The notes under the pieces: generated by a model
Seen by the model: only the letters and a program-made list of their open reading frames with translations
What the model was told of the DNA's origin: nothing
The model's database searches: none
Translations under genes and position numbers: made by a program
Shown here: positions 35,464 through 43,949 of the stretch, piece after piece
Numbering within the stretch: the stretch's first letter is position 1
Layout of the letters: each line of letters opens with the position of its first letter
Source of the DNA: an uncultured Sphingomonadaceae bacterium
Lineage (GTDB): Bacteria; Pseudomonadota; Alphaproteobacteria; Sphingomonadales; Sphingomonadaceae
Assembly (NCBI GenBank): GCA_903871605.1
Contig: CAIQHF010000012.1
Coordinates: forward strand, 223,023-287,022
Direction of reading: 5' to 3'
Length of the DNA stretch: 64,000 nucleotides

Positions 35464-36168
35464 CTAGACCACCGGGATGAGGGGTCCTTTTTCGACGCCG
35501 ATCACCCCGCTACCGGGGTCCTTTTTCCACGCCGATCCACAGGGCGGCTGCTGACGGGCAGCTTCCGTGCCAATCGCCTCGCAGCCTTTGGCGAGCAGCT
35601 TGCCGGCTCCATTCAGCTCATGCGCACGATAGGGATAGCGCGGGCGCTTGGGTCCCCAAGGATAGGTGAGCGGGCCTGAGATGTTGATCTGCTTCTCGGC
35701 AAGATCATAATAATGCCACATCTCCTGCCAGGATATCGGCCAGTCGGCTCCGTAGCCGAGCGACGTGCGCGCGGAGAAATGCTCGGGCCGAAAGCGCAGC
35801 GACACCATCGCATAATGGACCGTCGATCCGCCGACCGCCTTGCCCGAATTCTTGCCGCCCATCTGGATGGGGTTGGCGCCGTCGACGACCCGCTTGTCGG
35901 TCCAATAAAGTTTGTTTTGCTCGCTCTCGTCGGAGGCAAAATCCTCCAGCGGGCGGAAATAGGGACCGGCGTCGAAAGCGACCACCGAGAAGCCCTGCTC
36001 TGCGAGCAGCGCGGCCATCGTCCCTCCCCCTGCCCCCGTGCCGACGATGGCAAAATCGACATCGTCGGTCTCGCGGTGCTCGCGCATCGGCACCCATGCG
36101 CCTTTGCGAAAGACATCGGGCGCGCGACCACCATGGGCACGCGGGCTAGAAAAGGGATTAGACAACAT
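35464..36168 (-). pseudogene. GMC oxidoreductase (gluconate-dehydrogenase large-subunit type), truncated by IS21
   Basis: From ATG 36168 the first about 209 codons are an FAD-binding GMC oxidoreductase (FAIVGTGAGGGTMAALLAE, GKAVGGSTVHYAM). At 35541 the gene meets the IS21 end, and the frame then runs 26 codons into IS sequence before stopping at 35464. The substrate domain and C-terminal catalytic His/Asn region are lost, so the enzyme cannot work. Its start overlaps the end of the subunit-3 gene by 11 bp, the usual partner pair of membrane gluconate dehydrogenases. Confidence 0.92.
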
Positions 36169-36805
36169 GCCGGTTCTCCCGCTCGGCCTTCTTCTCTTGT
36201 CCCGGCGTCGCCTCGGCGGCTTCCCAGGCGTCGCGATGATCGCCATCGAGCCGGACATAGCCGCGTGGGGAAGCGGGACCGCCGAAACCGATCTCGTTCC
36301 ATGCCGTCGGATGGCTGTAGAAGAGGCCCGGGACGTCGACGAGCACGCGGCGCTTGAAGAACTTTTGCGGATCGAGGTCCCCCCAATGGTCGCCGCTAAG
36401 GGAGCCATCCGCCATCGCGGCGATCAGGCGATCCTGCTCGTCGTTAGAGAGCGCGCCGAAGCTTCGTCCTTCGTGACGGGCCTTGGCCTCGGCGTCGATC
36501 GCAGCAAGCCCGCGACGCCAAGCCTCGCGCATATAGGGCATGTCAGCATCGCGAAATCCGTCGCCATGGTCGGCGAGCAGCTTGGCATCAAGCAAGGCCA
36601 CCAGCGGCACCGACGCCGCGCTCCCCTCCTGTGGCAGAATGCGCCGGCAGAACGCATCGGCGACCGACCATTCCGCGCTATCCAGGAACCGTGGGCGATC
36701 GGGAGTGGCGAGCCGCTTGTCGATGACCTTCCGCGTCGTCTCGTCCCACGACGGCGTCTGGCGCTTGGCGAGGACATCGTAGCCGGGGAAGCGGGGCTTA
36801 GTCAT
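36158..36805 (-). CDS. Gluconate 2-dehydrogenase subunit 3 family protein
   Basis: A 215-residue protein from ATG 36805 (MTKPRFPGYDVLAKRQTPSW) of the family that accompanies GMC-type flavoprotein dehydrogenases (DAFCRRILPQ; SNDEQDRLIAAM; SHPTAWNEIGFGGPASPRG). No Tat or Sec signal is visible with this start. Its large-subunit partner downstream is truncated by IS21, so this subunit is probably orphaned unless it can use another GMC enzyme such as that at 40683. Confidence 0.88.
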   Translation of the reverse strand: MTKPRFPGYDVLAKRQTPSWDETTRKVIDKRLATPDRPRFLDSAEWSVADAFCRRILPQEGSAASVPLVALLDAKLLADHGDGFRDADMPYMREAWRRGLAAIDAEAKARHEGRSFGALSNDEQDRLIAAMADGSLSGDHWGDLDPQKFFKRRVLVDVPGLFYSHPTAWNEIGFGGPASPRGYVRLDGDHRDAWEAAEATPGQEKKAERENRHVV

Positions 36806-37724
36806 TCTGCTCGTCCACCAGCAAGGAAAGCGCAGCGAGACCAGCGAGCGCCAATCCGGTGAAAGAAGGTGGTGCCGGCAGCGGCGGCCCCTCAAAGAGA
36901 TTCTGACGCCAATTGCGCCAACCGCCCATGCCTCGCGAAACGCCATAAGCGTGGAGCATGACTCCAATCACGCCCATCGCCGCGGTCGCGGCCAGCCACC
37001 CGCGCGAGGCAGGACGCGCGACGCCGACCGGACCGACGGCCGCATTGACGAGCAGGGCTGCCGCGGCTGGCGGCATGGTCACCGGCAGCAGCATCGCCGG
37101 ATTGTGGAAGGCGCCGCGGAAGTGGAGCAACCCCGCCTCCGCAGTTGTACCGAGCAAGGACGCACCCGTCAGCGCAGCCACGACGCGACCCGCCGGCAGG
37201 CCGGCGACCATCGGCCGAGTGCCGGGCTCATTGTCGCGCACCCTTTCGCCCAGGAACCCCATCAGCCCGGACAACGAGATCGCGGCCGGTGCGCCGATCG
37301 GGGCTGAATAGAACAGGTTCTGCCAGCTGAAGCCGCCGACCTTCTTGGTGACATTGTAGATATGAAAGGCGGTGCCAACCAGACCGGTCAGGCCGGCCGC
37401 GACGTAGACCGTGTCGCGCAGAGGATGCGCTCCGTGCCGACCATCGACATGGCCGTGGACGCTGACGCCTATCGACAAGGCTGACGTTACCATCGGTGTC
37501 CACATCGCCTTGTTGCGGAAGTCGCCGCGATAATGTTCCATCGCACTGTCGACGAGCACCGAAGCCGCGATCGTGCCCGCCGCCCTGTTGAGACGCCGAG
37601 CGGCAGTCACGATCGATGTCGGTGACGGTATCGGTGCAGTATCTTCCGAGCCGCTCGCAATAGGCGCATCGCCTCGAAGACCCGGCAGGACGCTCGACTT
37701 GAGCCGCTCGCGTGTCGTCACCAC
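36798..37724 (-). CDS. Multi-spanning membrane protein of unknown function
   Basis: A 308-residue protein from GTG 37724, which has an AAGGA box upstream and follows the TPP-enzyme stop by a few bases. Several hydrophobic segments are visible (for example VAALTGASLLGT, GWLAATAAMGVIGVML, GLALAGLAALSLLV). His-rich loops include SVHGHVDGRHGAHPL. I do not recognise a named family. The 8-bp overlap with the subunit-3 gene places it in the dehydrogenase operon, so it may be its membrane anchor or electron-transfer partner. That role is inference. Confidence 0.72.
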   Translation of the reverse strand: MVTTRERLKSSVLPGLRGDAPIASGSEDTAPIPSPTSIVTAARRLNRAAGTIAASVLVDSAMEHYRGDFRNKAMWTPMVTSALSIGVSVHGHVDGRHGAHPLRDTVYVAAGLTGLVGTAFHIYNVTKKVGGFSWQNLFYSAPIGAPAAISLSGLMGFLGERVRDNEPGTRPMVAGLPAGRVVAALTGASLLGTTAEAGLLHFRGAFHNPAMLLPVTMPPAAAALLVNAAVGPVGVARPASRGWLAATAAMGVIGVMLHAYGVSRGMGGWRNWRQNLFEGPPLPAPPSFTGLALAGLAALSLLVDEQND

Positions 37725-37728
37725 TGGA

Positions 37729-39510
37729 TCAATCCTTGCCCGGCAGGATACCTGCGAGGATCTGCTTGGCGCTGTTCTTGATGACGCTGGCAAGCTCGGG
37801 CTCGTCGGCCATCATTGTCATGAAATTCTTGGCGTCTTTCAGCGTGATGTGCGGCGGCAGCGGCGGCACGTTGGGGTCGGCCTTCATGTTCATGATCACT
37901 GGCCGATCGGACGCCAGCGCTTCGTCCCAGGCTGCGCCGATCTTGTCGGGATCATCGCAGTAGATGCCCTTGAAGCCCAACAGCTCGGCATATTTATGAT
38001 AGGGGAAATCGGGGATCGATTGGGTCAGCGGCGTCTTGCCTTCGCCGAGCTGGACGCGCTCCTCCCAGGTCACCTGGTTGAGATCCTGGTTGTTCAGCAC
38101 CATCAGGATGAAGCGCGGGTCGGACCAGTTCTGCCAATATTTGCTGACCGTGATCATCACATTGAGGCCGTTCATCTGCATAGCGCCGTCGCCGATGAAG
38201 CCGATCACGGGGCGATCGGGATAGGCCATCTTGGCAGCGACCGCGTAGGGCGTCGCCGCACCGAGCGAGGCGAGGCCGCCTGATAGCGATCCCATCATTC
38301 CGCGCCGGATGCGGATATCGCGTGCATACCAGTTGGCCACCGAGCCGCTGTCGCCGGTCATGATGACTCGGTCGGGAAGCCGCGGCGACAGTTCGTGGAA
38401 GATGCGCTGCGGATTGACCGGATCAGCCGGCTCCATCGCGCGGGCCTCGAGCGTCTCCCACCATGTCGAGACGTTGGTCTCGATGCCCTGCCGCCACTTG
38501 CTATTGTCGTTCTGCTCGAGCAGCGGCAGCAACGCCGCGAGCGTCTGCTTCGCATCTCCGATCAGTGAATATTCCATCGGGTAACGCAGCGAGACATTGG
38601 CGCCGTCGATGTCGATCTGCACGCCACGCGCATTGCCGGGCTTGGGCAGGAATTCGCTGTAAGGGAAGGCAGAGCCGACCATCAACAGCGTGTCGCACTG
38701 TTTCATCAGATCCCAGCTGGGCTTGGTGCCGAGAAGCCCCAGCGAGCCTGTCACGAAAGGCAGATCGTCAGGCACCGCCGCCTTGCCGAGCAGCGCCTTG
38801 GCAACGCCTGCGTTGAGCTTGTTCGCGACCGCAATCACCTCGTCGGTGGCGTCGAGCGCGCCCGCACCGACCAGCATCGCGACCTTCTTGCCACTGTTGA
38901 GGATTTCCGCCGCTTTCTTGAGATCCACCAAGTCCGGCAGCGTCGCCACGCCCGGATAGCCGACGCCGGTGTGCGTCGCGCCGTGCACCATCGGCGCATC
39001 CTCATAGGCGAGCTCTTGCAAGTCGTTGGGGATGATGACGGTGGTGACGGCACGTTTGGCCTGCGCGATCCGGACCGCGCGGTCGATGCAGGTCCGCACC
39101 TGCTCGGGCACGACCGCGGTGATGACATATTCGGAGACGTCGCTGAACAGCGTCTGGAGATCGACCTCCTGCTGATAGCTCGCACCCAGGGCAGACCGCG
39201 CCTGTTGGCCCACAATAGCGACCACCGGCATATGGTCGGCCTTGGCATCGTACAGTCCGGTCAGCAGATGGATCGCGCCCGGCCCCGAGGTCGCGTAGCA
39301 GAGCCCGGGCTGGCCGGTGAACTTGGCGTGCGCCGACGCCATGAACGCTGCCATCTCCTCGTGGCGGACCTGAACATAGTCCATGAAGCCCTTGGCCTTC
39401 TCGAGCGCCACGTCGAGACCGCCGACGCCGTCTCCCGGATAACCATAGACCCTGGAGAGACCCCATTCGCTGAGGCGCTTCCAGACAAACTCGGCGACAT
39501 TCTGGGACAT
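37729..39510 (-). CDS. Thiamine-diphosphate enzyme, pyruvate-oxidase-like
   Basis: A 593-residue enzyme of the pyruvate oxidase/acetolactate synthase family. The catalytic Glu lies in VQVRHEEMAAFMA. The central FAD/Rossmann-like domain contains LVGAGALDATDEV. The C-terminal ThDP-binding motif runs from GDGAMQMNG to LNNQDLNQVTWE. A GGAG box lies 7 bases before ATG 39510. A pyruvate-oxidase-type reaction (decarboxylation to acetate) is more likely than acetolactate synthesis, given the context of oxidoreductases. It leads the minus-strand operon ending at the truncated GMC gene. Confidence 0.88.
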   Translation of the reverse strand: MSQNVAEFVWKRLSEWGLSRVYGYPGDGVGGLDVALEKAKGFMDYVQVRHEEMAAFMASAHAKFTGQPGLCYATSGPGAIHLLTGLYDAKADHMPVVAIVGQQARSALGASYQQEVDLQTLFSDVSEYVITAVVPEQVRTCIDRAVRIAQAKRAVTTVIIPNDLQELAYEDAPMVHGATHTGVGYPGVATLPDLVDLKKAAEILNSGKKVAMLVGAGALDATDEVIAVANKLNAGVAKALLGKAAVPDDLPFVTGSLGLLGTKPSWDLMKQCDTLLMVGSAFPYSEFLPKPGNARGVQIDIDGANVSLRYPMEYSLIGDAKQTLAALLPLLEQNDNSKWRQGIETNVSTWWETLEARAMEPADPVNPQRIFHELSPRLPDRVIMTGDSGSVANWYARDIRIRRGMMGSLSGGLASLGAATPYAVAAKMAYPDRPVIGFIGDGAMQMNGLNVMITVSKYWQNWSDPRFILMVLNNQDLNQVTWEERVQLGEGKTPLTQSIPDFPYHKYAELLGFKGIYCDDPDKIGAAWDEALASDRPVIMNMKADPNVPPLPPHITLKDAKNFMTMMADEPELASVIKNSAKQILAGILPGKD

Positions 39511-39551
39511 GGATAAGCTCCGTAATGTGGGCGCTCTCAGAAAAAGCGGGA

Positions 39552-40553
39552 TCAGATATCGAGGCGCTTGGCAGCGCGGTGTGTTAAGGCGGCGAACCCT
39601 ACGGCTGCGACAGCGCCGATCGCGAGCGACACCGCCTTGTGACGATCGGTGAACATTTCCCAGCTCCCGGTACGAGAACGATCGTCGAAGCGACCGTGGG
39701 CGGAATAATCACCCGGAACTGGTTCGAACAGATTCGAAGGGGCATCGGTTGCGGTCGGCTTGTCGCTGAGCTGACCTGAATAGCCCGACTTCGCCAGATA
39801 ACGGTCGATCAAACTCGGCGCGATGCGATTGGCGAGGATCGCCTTCACCGTCGGCCATCCCACCCAGACATCGCGGCGCCGGTGCGTTGCTGCAAAGAAG
39901 ATAGCTCGAGCTGGAACCTCGGGCTCGAAGATCGGTGCCACCGGCTTGGCCTTGCGGCCCATCTTGTTGAGCGCCCAATCGAATTGCGGCGTGTTGACCG
40001 CCGGCAGATCGACCATCGTCAGATGCACATCGAGCTTGTCATGGATAATCTCCGATCGCAGGCTGTCCGTAAAGCCGCGGATCGCGGCCTTGGCACCGCA
40101 ATAGATCGACTGGAGGGGCACCGAGCGATAGGCGAGTGCGGACCCCACGTTGACGATCGTGCCGCGATTGCGGACGCGCATACGCTTCAATGCGGACATC
40201 ATCCCGTGGACCTGGCCGAGATAGGTCACTTGCGTACCGCGCTCGATCTCTTGCGCCGTCAGCTTGGATACGGGCGCGAAGACCGTCGCCATAGCGACAT
40301 TCACCCAGACATCGATCGGCCCGAGCTCGACTTCCGCACGTTCGGCTGCGGCCTCTACGGCCGCAGCATCCGCCACGTCTGTCGGGATCGGCAGCGCTCG
40401 TACACCGAGCCCCCTTATCTCCTCCGCTGCCCTCTCAAGCCGCTCGGGATCGCGAGACAGCAAGGCGACGTCATATCCTTGACGCGCGAACTCTTCGACG
40501 GTCGCGCGGCCTACGCCAGCACCAGCGCCCGTGATGACGGCGACTTTGGGCAT
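39552..40553 (-). CDS. SDR-family oxidoreductase with C-terminal membrane anchor
   Basis: A 333-residue short-chain dehydrogenase. It has cofactor motif TGAGAGVGRA (residues 8-17), the catalytic Ser in VGSALAYRS and Tyr/Lys in YCGAKAA. After the SDR core there is a tail of about 80 residues ending in a hydrophobic helix (AVSLAIGAVAAVGFAALTH), suggesting membrane tethering. A GGAG box lies 8 bases before ATG 40553. It is divergent from the GMC gene at 40683 and just upstream of the pyruvate-oxidase-like gene. The substrate is unknown. Confidence 0.88.
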   Translation of the reverse strand: MPKVAVITGAGAGVGRATVEEFARQGYDVALLSRDPERLERAAEEIRGLGVRALPIPTDVADAAAVEAAAERAEVELGPIDVWVNVAMATVFAPVSKLTAQEIERGTQVTYLGQVHGMMSALKRMRVRNRGTIVNVGSALAYRSVPLQSIYCGAKAAIRGFTDSLRSEIIHDKLDVHLTMVDLPAVNTPQFDWALNKMGRKAKPVAPIFEPEVPARAIFFAATHRRRDVWVGWPTVKAILANRIAPSLIDRYLAKSGYSGQLSDKPTATDAPSNLFEPVPGDYSAHGRFDDRSRTGSWEMFTDRHKAVSLAIGAVAAVGFAALTHRAAKRLDI

Positions 40554-40682
40554 TTTTCATTCTCCGGATGTTGTCATTAAGCGAATAGCCCGTACCGACA
40601 GTTCCGGCTGCGGTTTCTAAATTGGCTGTAATGAAACGGATGCCGCCCCCCACCGTTCAGTCGATAGCTTTGGGGGTATCGA

Positions 40683-42245
40683 GTGGCCGACCATTATAAT
40701 CTGATCGTGATCGGCAGTGGCCCTGGCGGTGCATCGCTCGCCCAGCGTCTCGCGTCCACCGGCAAACGTATTCTCATCCTCGAACGCGGCGACTATCTCC
40801 CGCGCGAGGAAGCGAATTGGGATTCAAAGGCCGTATTCGTCGATGGGCGCTATCAAGCGAACGAGACGTGGGCAAATGCCGATGGCGGTGAGTTCTCGCC
40901 GCAACTCCATTATTATGTCGGTGGCAATTCCAAGGTTTATGGAGCTGCGTTGTTTCGCCTTCGCGAACGCGATTTCGACGAGATCACTCACGCCGGCGGC
41001 GTATCTCCTGCCTGGCCGCTTCAATATGATGCGTTCGCGCGCTATTATGACGAGGCGGAATCGCTATTCCATGTTCATGGCGGGCGCGGCGAAGATCCGA
41101 CCGAGCCGCCGACGACAACCCCCTACCCCTTCGTTGCGGTGAAGCACGAGCCCAAGGTCGCCGAACTGTCTGACAAGCTCGCCAGCATCGGTTTAAAACC
41201 CTTCCACCTTCCCCTTGGTATCCTGCTCGATCAGAAAGAAGATGGTTTCGCGACACCGACAAGCACCTGCATGCGCTGCTCCTACTTCGATGGCTTCCCC
41301 TGCCTGCTCAACGGCAAGGCCGATGCGCAGGTGATGTGCATCGATCCCATGCTGGACACCCACGACAATGTGACGCTGCTGACAGGCGCCTATGTCTCGA
41401 AGCTCGATACCGACGCGAGCGGGCGCCGGATCGACGCCGTCCATGTCACGCGGAACGGCCGCGAAGAGGTGTATTCGGCCGACACGGTTGTCGTCGCCTG
41501 CGGTGCGCTCTCGTCCGCGCTGCTGCTTCTGCGCTCAACCAATGCTGCTCATCCGGACGGCCTCGCCAACGGCTCAGGCCAGGTCGGGCGTAATTATATG
41601 CGCCACGAGATGAGCATCGTCATGGCGGTGATGCGTCACGTCAACGACACGGTCTTCCAGAAGACGCTGGCGCTGAGCGATTTCTACTTCGGCAGCGATG
41701 ACTGGGACTACCCGCTGGGACTTATCCAGATGTGCGCGACCAGTCATGCGGATCAGGTCAAAGGCGAGGCGTTGCCGGGTTGGCTCGAATGGCTGCCGGA
41801 AATGCCGTTCGACGAGATCGCGCGGCATTCGATGGATTTCTGGTTGCAGGCGGAGGATCTGCCGCATCCTGACAACCGCGTCTATTACAAGGACGGCCAA
41901 GTCCATCTCGACGTCGTCGCGACCAACCCGCAGGCGCTGGAGCAGCTCAAGCGCAAGCTCAAGGACATCCTCTCGCAGATCGGCTGGCCCGCTATCCTCC
42001 TCGAACGCTCGCTCTATCTCGGCAAGGACATACCCTTGAGCGGGACCGCGCATCAGGCGGGTACTTGCCGCTTCGGCACCGATCCCGCGACCTCGGTGCT
42101 CAACCTCGATTGTCGCGCGCATGAGGTGGACAATCTCTATGTCACCGATGCCAGCTTTTTCCCGTCAATCGGCGCCGTCAATCCGACGCTCACGATCATA
42201 GCCAATGCGCTCCGCGTCGCCGATATTATCAAGGATCGGATGTGA
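40683..42245 (+). CDS. GMC-family flavoprotein oxidoreductase
   Basis: A 520-residue intact FAD enzyme from GTG 40683. The nucleotide-binding motif is VIGSGPGGASLAQRLA, and the C-terminal part reads SGTAHQAGTCRFGTDP and GAVNPTLTI, giving the catalytic His and Asn region. The family oxidises alcohols or sugars; the substrate is not predictable here. It begins an operon with DoxX, cupin and VOC genes (overlaps of 4 bp and then 15 bp), and is divergent from the SDR gene across 129 bp. Confidence 0.92.
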   Translation: MADHYNLIVIGSGPGGASLAQRLASTGKRILILERGDYLPREEANWDSKAVFVDGRYQANETWANADGGEFSPQLHYYVGGNSKVYGAALFRLRERDFDEITHAGGVSPAWPLQYDAFARYYDEAESLFHVHGGRGEDPTEPPTTTPYPFVAVKHEPKVAELSDKLASIGLKPFHLPLGILLDQKEDGFATPTSTCMRCSYFDGFPCLLNGKADAQVMCIDPMLDTHDNVTLLTGAYVSKLDTDASGRRIDAVHVTRNGREEVYSADTVVVACGALSSALLLLRSTNAAHPDGLANGSGQVGRNYMRHEMSIVMAVMRHVNDTVFQKTLALSDFYFGSDDWDYPLGLIQMCATSHADQVKGEALPGWLEWLPEMPFDEIARHSMDFWLQAEDLPHPDNRVYYKDGQVHLDVVATNPQALEQLKRKLKDILSQIGWPAILLERSLYLGKDIPLSGTAHQAGTCRFGTDPATSVLNLDCRAHEVDNLYVTDASFFPSIGAVNPTLTIIANALRVADIIKDRM

Positions 42246-42706
42246 CCGCTGCCGGATGGGTCGAGCTTCTGGTGCGAGTGGGGATCGTGCTGCTATTCTT
42301 GCCCTTCAGCGCGCTCGACAAGATACTGGGCTTCGGCAACGCCGTGGACCAGGCTCAACAGGTCTTCAAGCCACGTGCGCTGGCTACGATCGTGCTGCTC
42401 CTGGGGCTCGCAATCGAGCTATTCTGCACGCTGGGCGTGGTTGCCGGCGTCGCGGACCGTGCTGCAGCCTTTATCATCGCCGGCTACTGTGCGGCTACGG
42501 CCCTCCTCTACAAGCAATTCTGGGCGCCCGGCGACTTCTGGTCGAACCCCGCCGGCAAGGGCCGCTCACTGTTTTGGGATTTCTTGAAGAACCTATCGCT
42601 CGGCGCCGGCTTCCTGCTGATCGTTGTCGGTACCGATGGATCGGGGCTTCAGCCGTTCCTGTCCGCGCCATTCGAGTCCAGTCACCCCTACGGAGATCAT
42701 CGATGA
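42242..42706 (+). CDS. DoxX-like membrane protein
   Basis: A 154-residue four-helix membrane protein (ELLVRVGIVLLFLPFSALDK, ATIVLLLGLAIELFCTLG, FLKNLSLGAGFLLIVVG). DoxX-family proteins are often partners of quinone-linked or redox enzymes. Its start overlaps the GMC stop and its end overlaps the cupin start by 4 bp, so all three are coupled. It may pass electrons from the GMC enzyme to the membrane, which is inference. Confidence 0.82.
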   Translation: MTAAGWVELLVRVGIVLLFLPFSALDKILGFGNAVDQAQQVFKPRALATIVLLLGLAIELFCTLGVVAGVADRAAAFIIAGYCAATALLYKQFWAPGDFWSNPAGKGRSLFWDFLKNLSLGAGFLLIVVGTDGSGLQPFLSAPFESSHPYGDHR

Positions 42707-43149
42707 GCGACCCCGGACCCAAGCCCTCGGTTCCCTATTGGCACCTCCATGTCGATGAGGACGGCGTCAGCCGGCAGACGCAGTGCGCGCTGAGCGATTA
42801 CGAGCTCAAGGGCGTCGGCCCCGCTGACCCGCAGTGGAACGACAAGATGGAACGCGGCGAGGCTACCGTTGTATTCACGGTACAGCCGGTCGGCTGGGTG
42901 GGTGACTGGCACGAGAATCCTGCGCCGCAGTGGATCATCGTGCTTTCCGGCCGCTGGTGGATCGAGAGCATGGACGGAACGCGTATCGAGCAGGGACCCG
43001 GGGAATTTTCCTTTGGCGAGGACCAGGGTTGTACTGAGACGGACGGCAGGAAGGGTCACAAGTCCGGTACGATTGGCGATGAGCCCTGCTGCTTGATGAC
43101 CGTCCAACTCCATGTCGATCCGAAGCGCGAGCCATGTCATCTGAAGTGA
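42703..43149 (+). CDS. Cupin-domain protein
   Basis: A 148-residue protein from ATG 42703 (MSDPGPKPSVPYWHLHVDED). The cupin beta-barrel is indicated by GDWHENPAPQWIIVLSGRWW and GPGEFSFGEDQGCTE, with His/Glu residues that could bind metal. A metal-dependent isomerase, dioxygenase or sensor is possible. It lies between DoxX and the VOC gene and overlaps both. Confidence 0.85.
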   Translation: MSDPGPKPSVPYWHLHVDEDGVSRQTQCALSDYELKGVGPADPQWNDKMERGEATVVFTVQPVGWVGDWHENPAPQWIIVLSGRWWIESMDGTRIEQGPGEFSFGEDQGCTETDGRKGHKSGTIGDEPCCLMTVQLHVDPKREPCHLK

Positions 43150-43949
43150 AACTCGCGACGATCCGAGGCTTCCGGCTCGTCACGAGCGATCCCGATCGTC
43201 TCAGGGCCTTCTATGTAGCGCTCGGCTTCACCGCTGCCGATCCAGTCCCGATCGGCGCCGCCGAAATCGAGGCGCTAGGGCTCGTCGGCGACGGCCATCG
43301 GACCTCCATGAAGCTAGGAGAAAGCAGACTTGATCTGGACTGTTTTGATCGGGGGGGTCGCCCCTACCCCGCCGATGCGGATGCCGCCGATCTCATTTTC
43401 CAGCATCTGGCGCTTGTTACCAGCGACGTCCGCTCGGCATGGGCGCGCGCGATGGCGGCGGGCGCCTCAGCGATCAGCAGGCGCGGGCCGGTTCCCCTTC
43501 CTCCATCGGCGGGCGGGGTCACCGCGGTGAAATTCCGGGATCCTGACGGGCATCCCCTTGAACTGCTTGAGTTCCCTGCGGGCGCCAACCCCACCTGGAG
43601 CGGCGAGGGGATGATGGGGATCGATCACAGCGCTGTCTCGATCGCAGCTGTCGAGGACAGTATCCGCTTTTACACCCTGCATGGGCTGCGTGTGGGTAAT
43701 TGCACGCTTAATCATGGCCCTACCCAAGTCGCACTCGATGGCCTGGAGGATGTCGTGGTCGATGTCGTACCGATGCAGCCACGCGATGAGACGCCGCACG
43801 TCGAACTGTTGCGTTATCGCACGCCGACCGGGCGATCCTATCCAATGGCAGCTACGAACGATATTGCGGCAACACGGATCGTCTGGGAAGCCAATCAGCA
43901 CGCTCTCCTCCGCGATCCAGACGGTCACCTCCATCAGCTTAGCCGATAA
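43134..43949 (+). CDS. Two-domain VOC (glyoxalase/dioxygenase-like) protein
   Basis: A 271-residue protein made of two vicinal-oxygen-chelate modules, residues about 8-150 (RGFRLVTSDPDRLRAFY ... FRDPDGHPLELLEFP) and about 160-270 (DHSAVSIAAVEDSIRFY ... LRDPDGHLHQL). Metal-ligand-type His and Glu residues are present in both. It could be a lyase, isomerase or dioxygenase on a sugar acid or aromatic. It overlaps the cupin gene by 16 bp, and its 3' end overlaps the convergent SMP-30 gene by 11 bp. Confidence 0.85.
   Translation: MSSEVKLATIRGFRLVTSDPDRLRAFYVALGFTAADPVPIGAAEIEALGLVGDGHRTSMKLGESRLDLDCFDRGGRPYPADADAADLIFQHLALVTSDVRSAWARAMAAGASAISRRGPVPLPPSAGGVTAVKFRDPDGHPLELLEFPAGANPTWSGEGMMGIDHSAVSIAAVEDSIRFYTLHGLRVGNCTLNHGPTQVALDGLEDVVVDVVPMQPRDETPHVELLRYRTPTGRSYPMAATNDIAATRIVWEANQHALLRDPDGHLHQLSR

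Larger units (their letters stand above)
33026..35541 (-). mobile_element. IS21-family insertion sequence
   Basis: About 2.5 kb with istA and istB overlapping by 14 bp and multiple terminal repeats of the IS21 kind. The left end carries ATCGGCGTCCAAAAAGGACC-type copies at 33031-33052 and 33055-33076. The right end carries inverted copies at 35481-35502 and 35515-35536. The element runs TGTCA...CCACA. The flanks (CCCATGAA on the left, GGGCGGCT on the right) show no target duplication, and the right end cuts into a GMC oxidoreductase gene whose missing part is not on the left. This implies a deletion adjacent to the element. Confidence 0.9.

Noticed and set aside
40554..40682. Possible EcfG stress promoter (GGAAC-N17-CGCTT) upstream of the SDR gene
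   Set aside because: The -10 part deviates from the CGTT consensus, and no second instance was found near the other genes.
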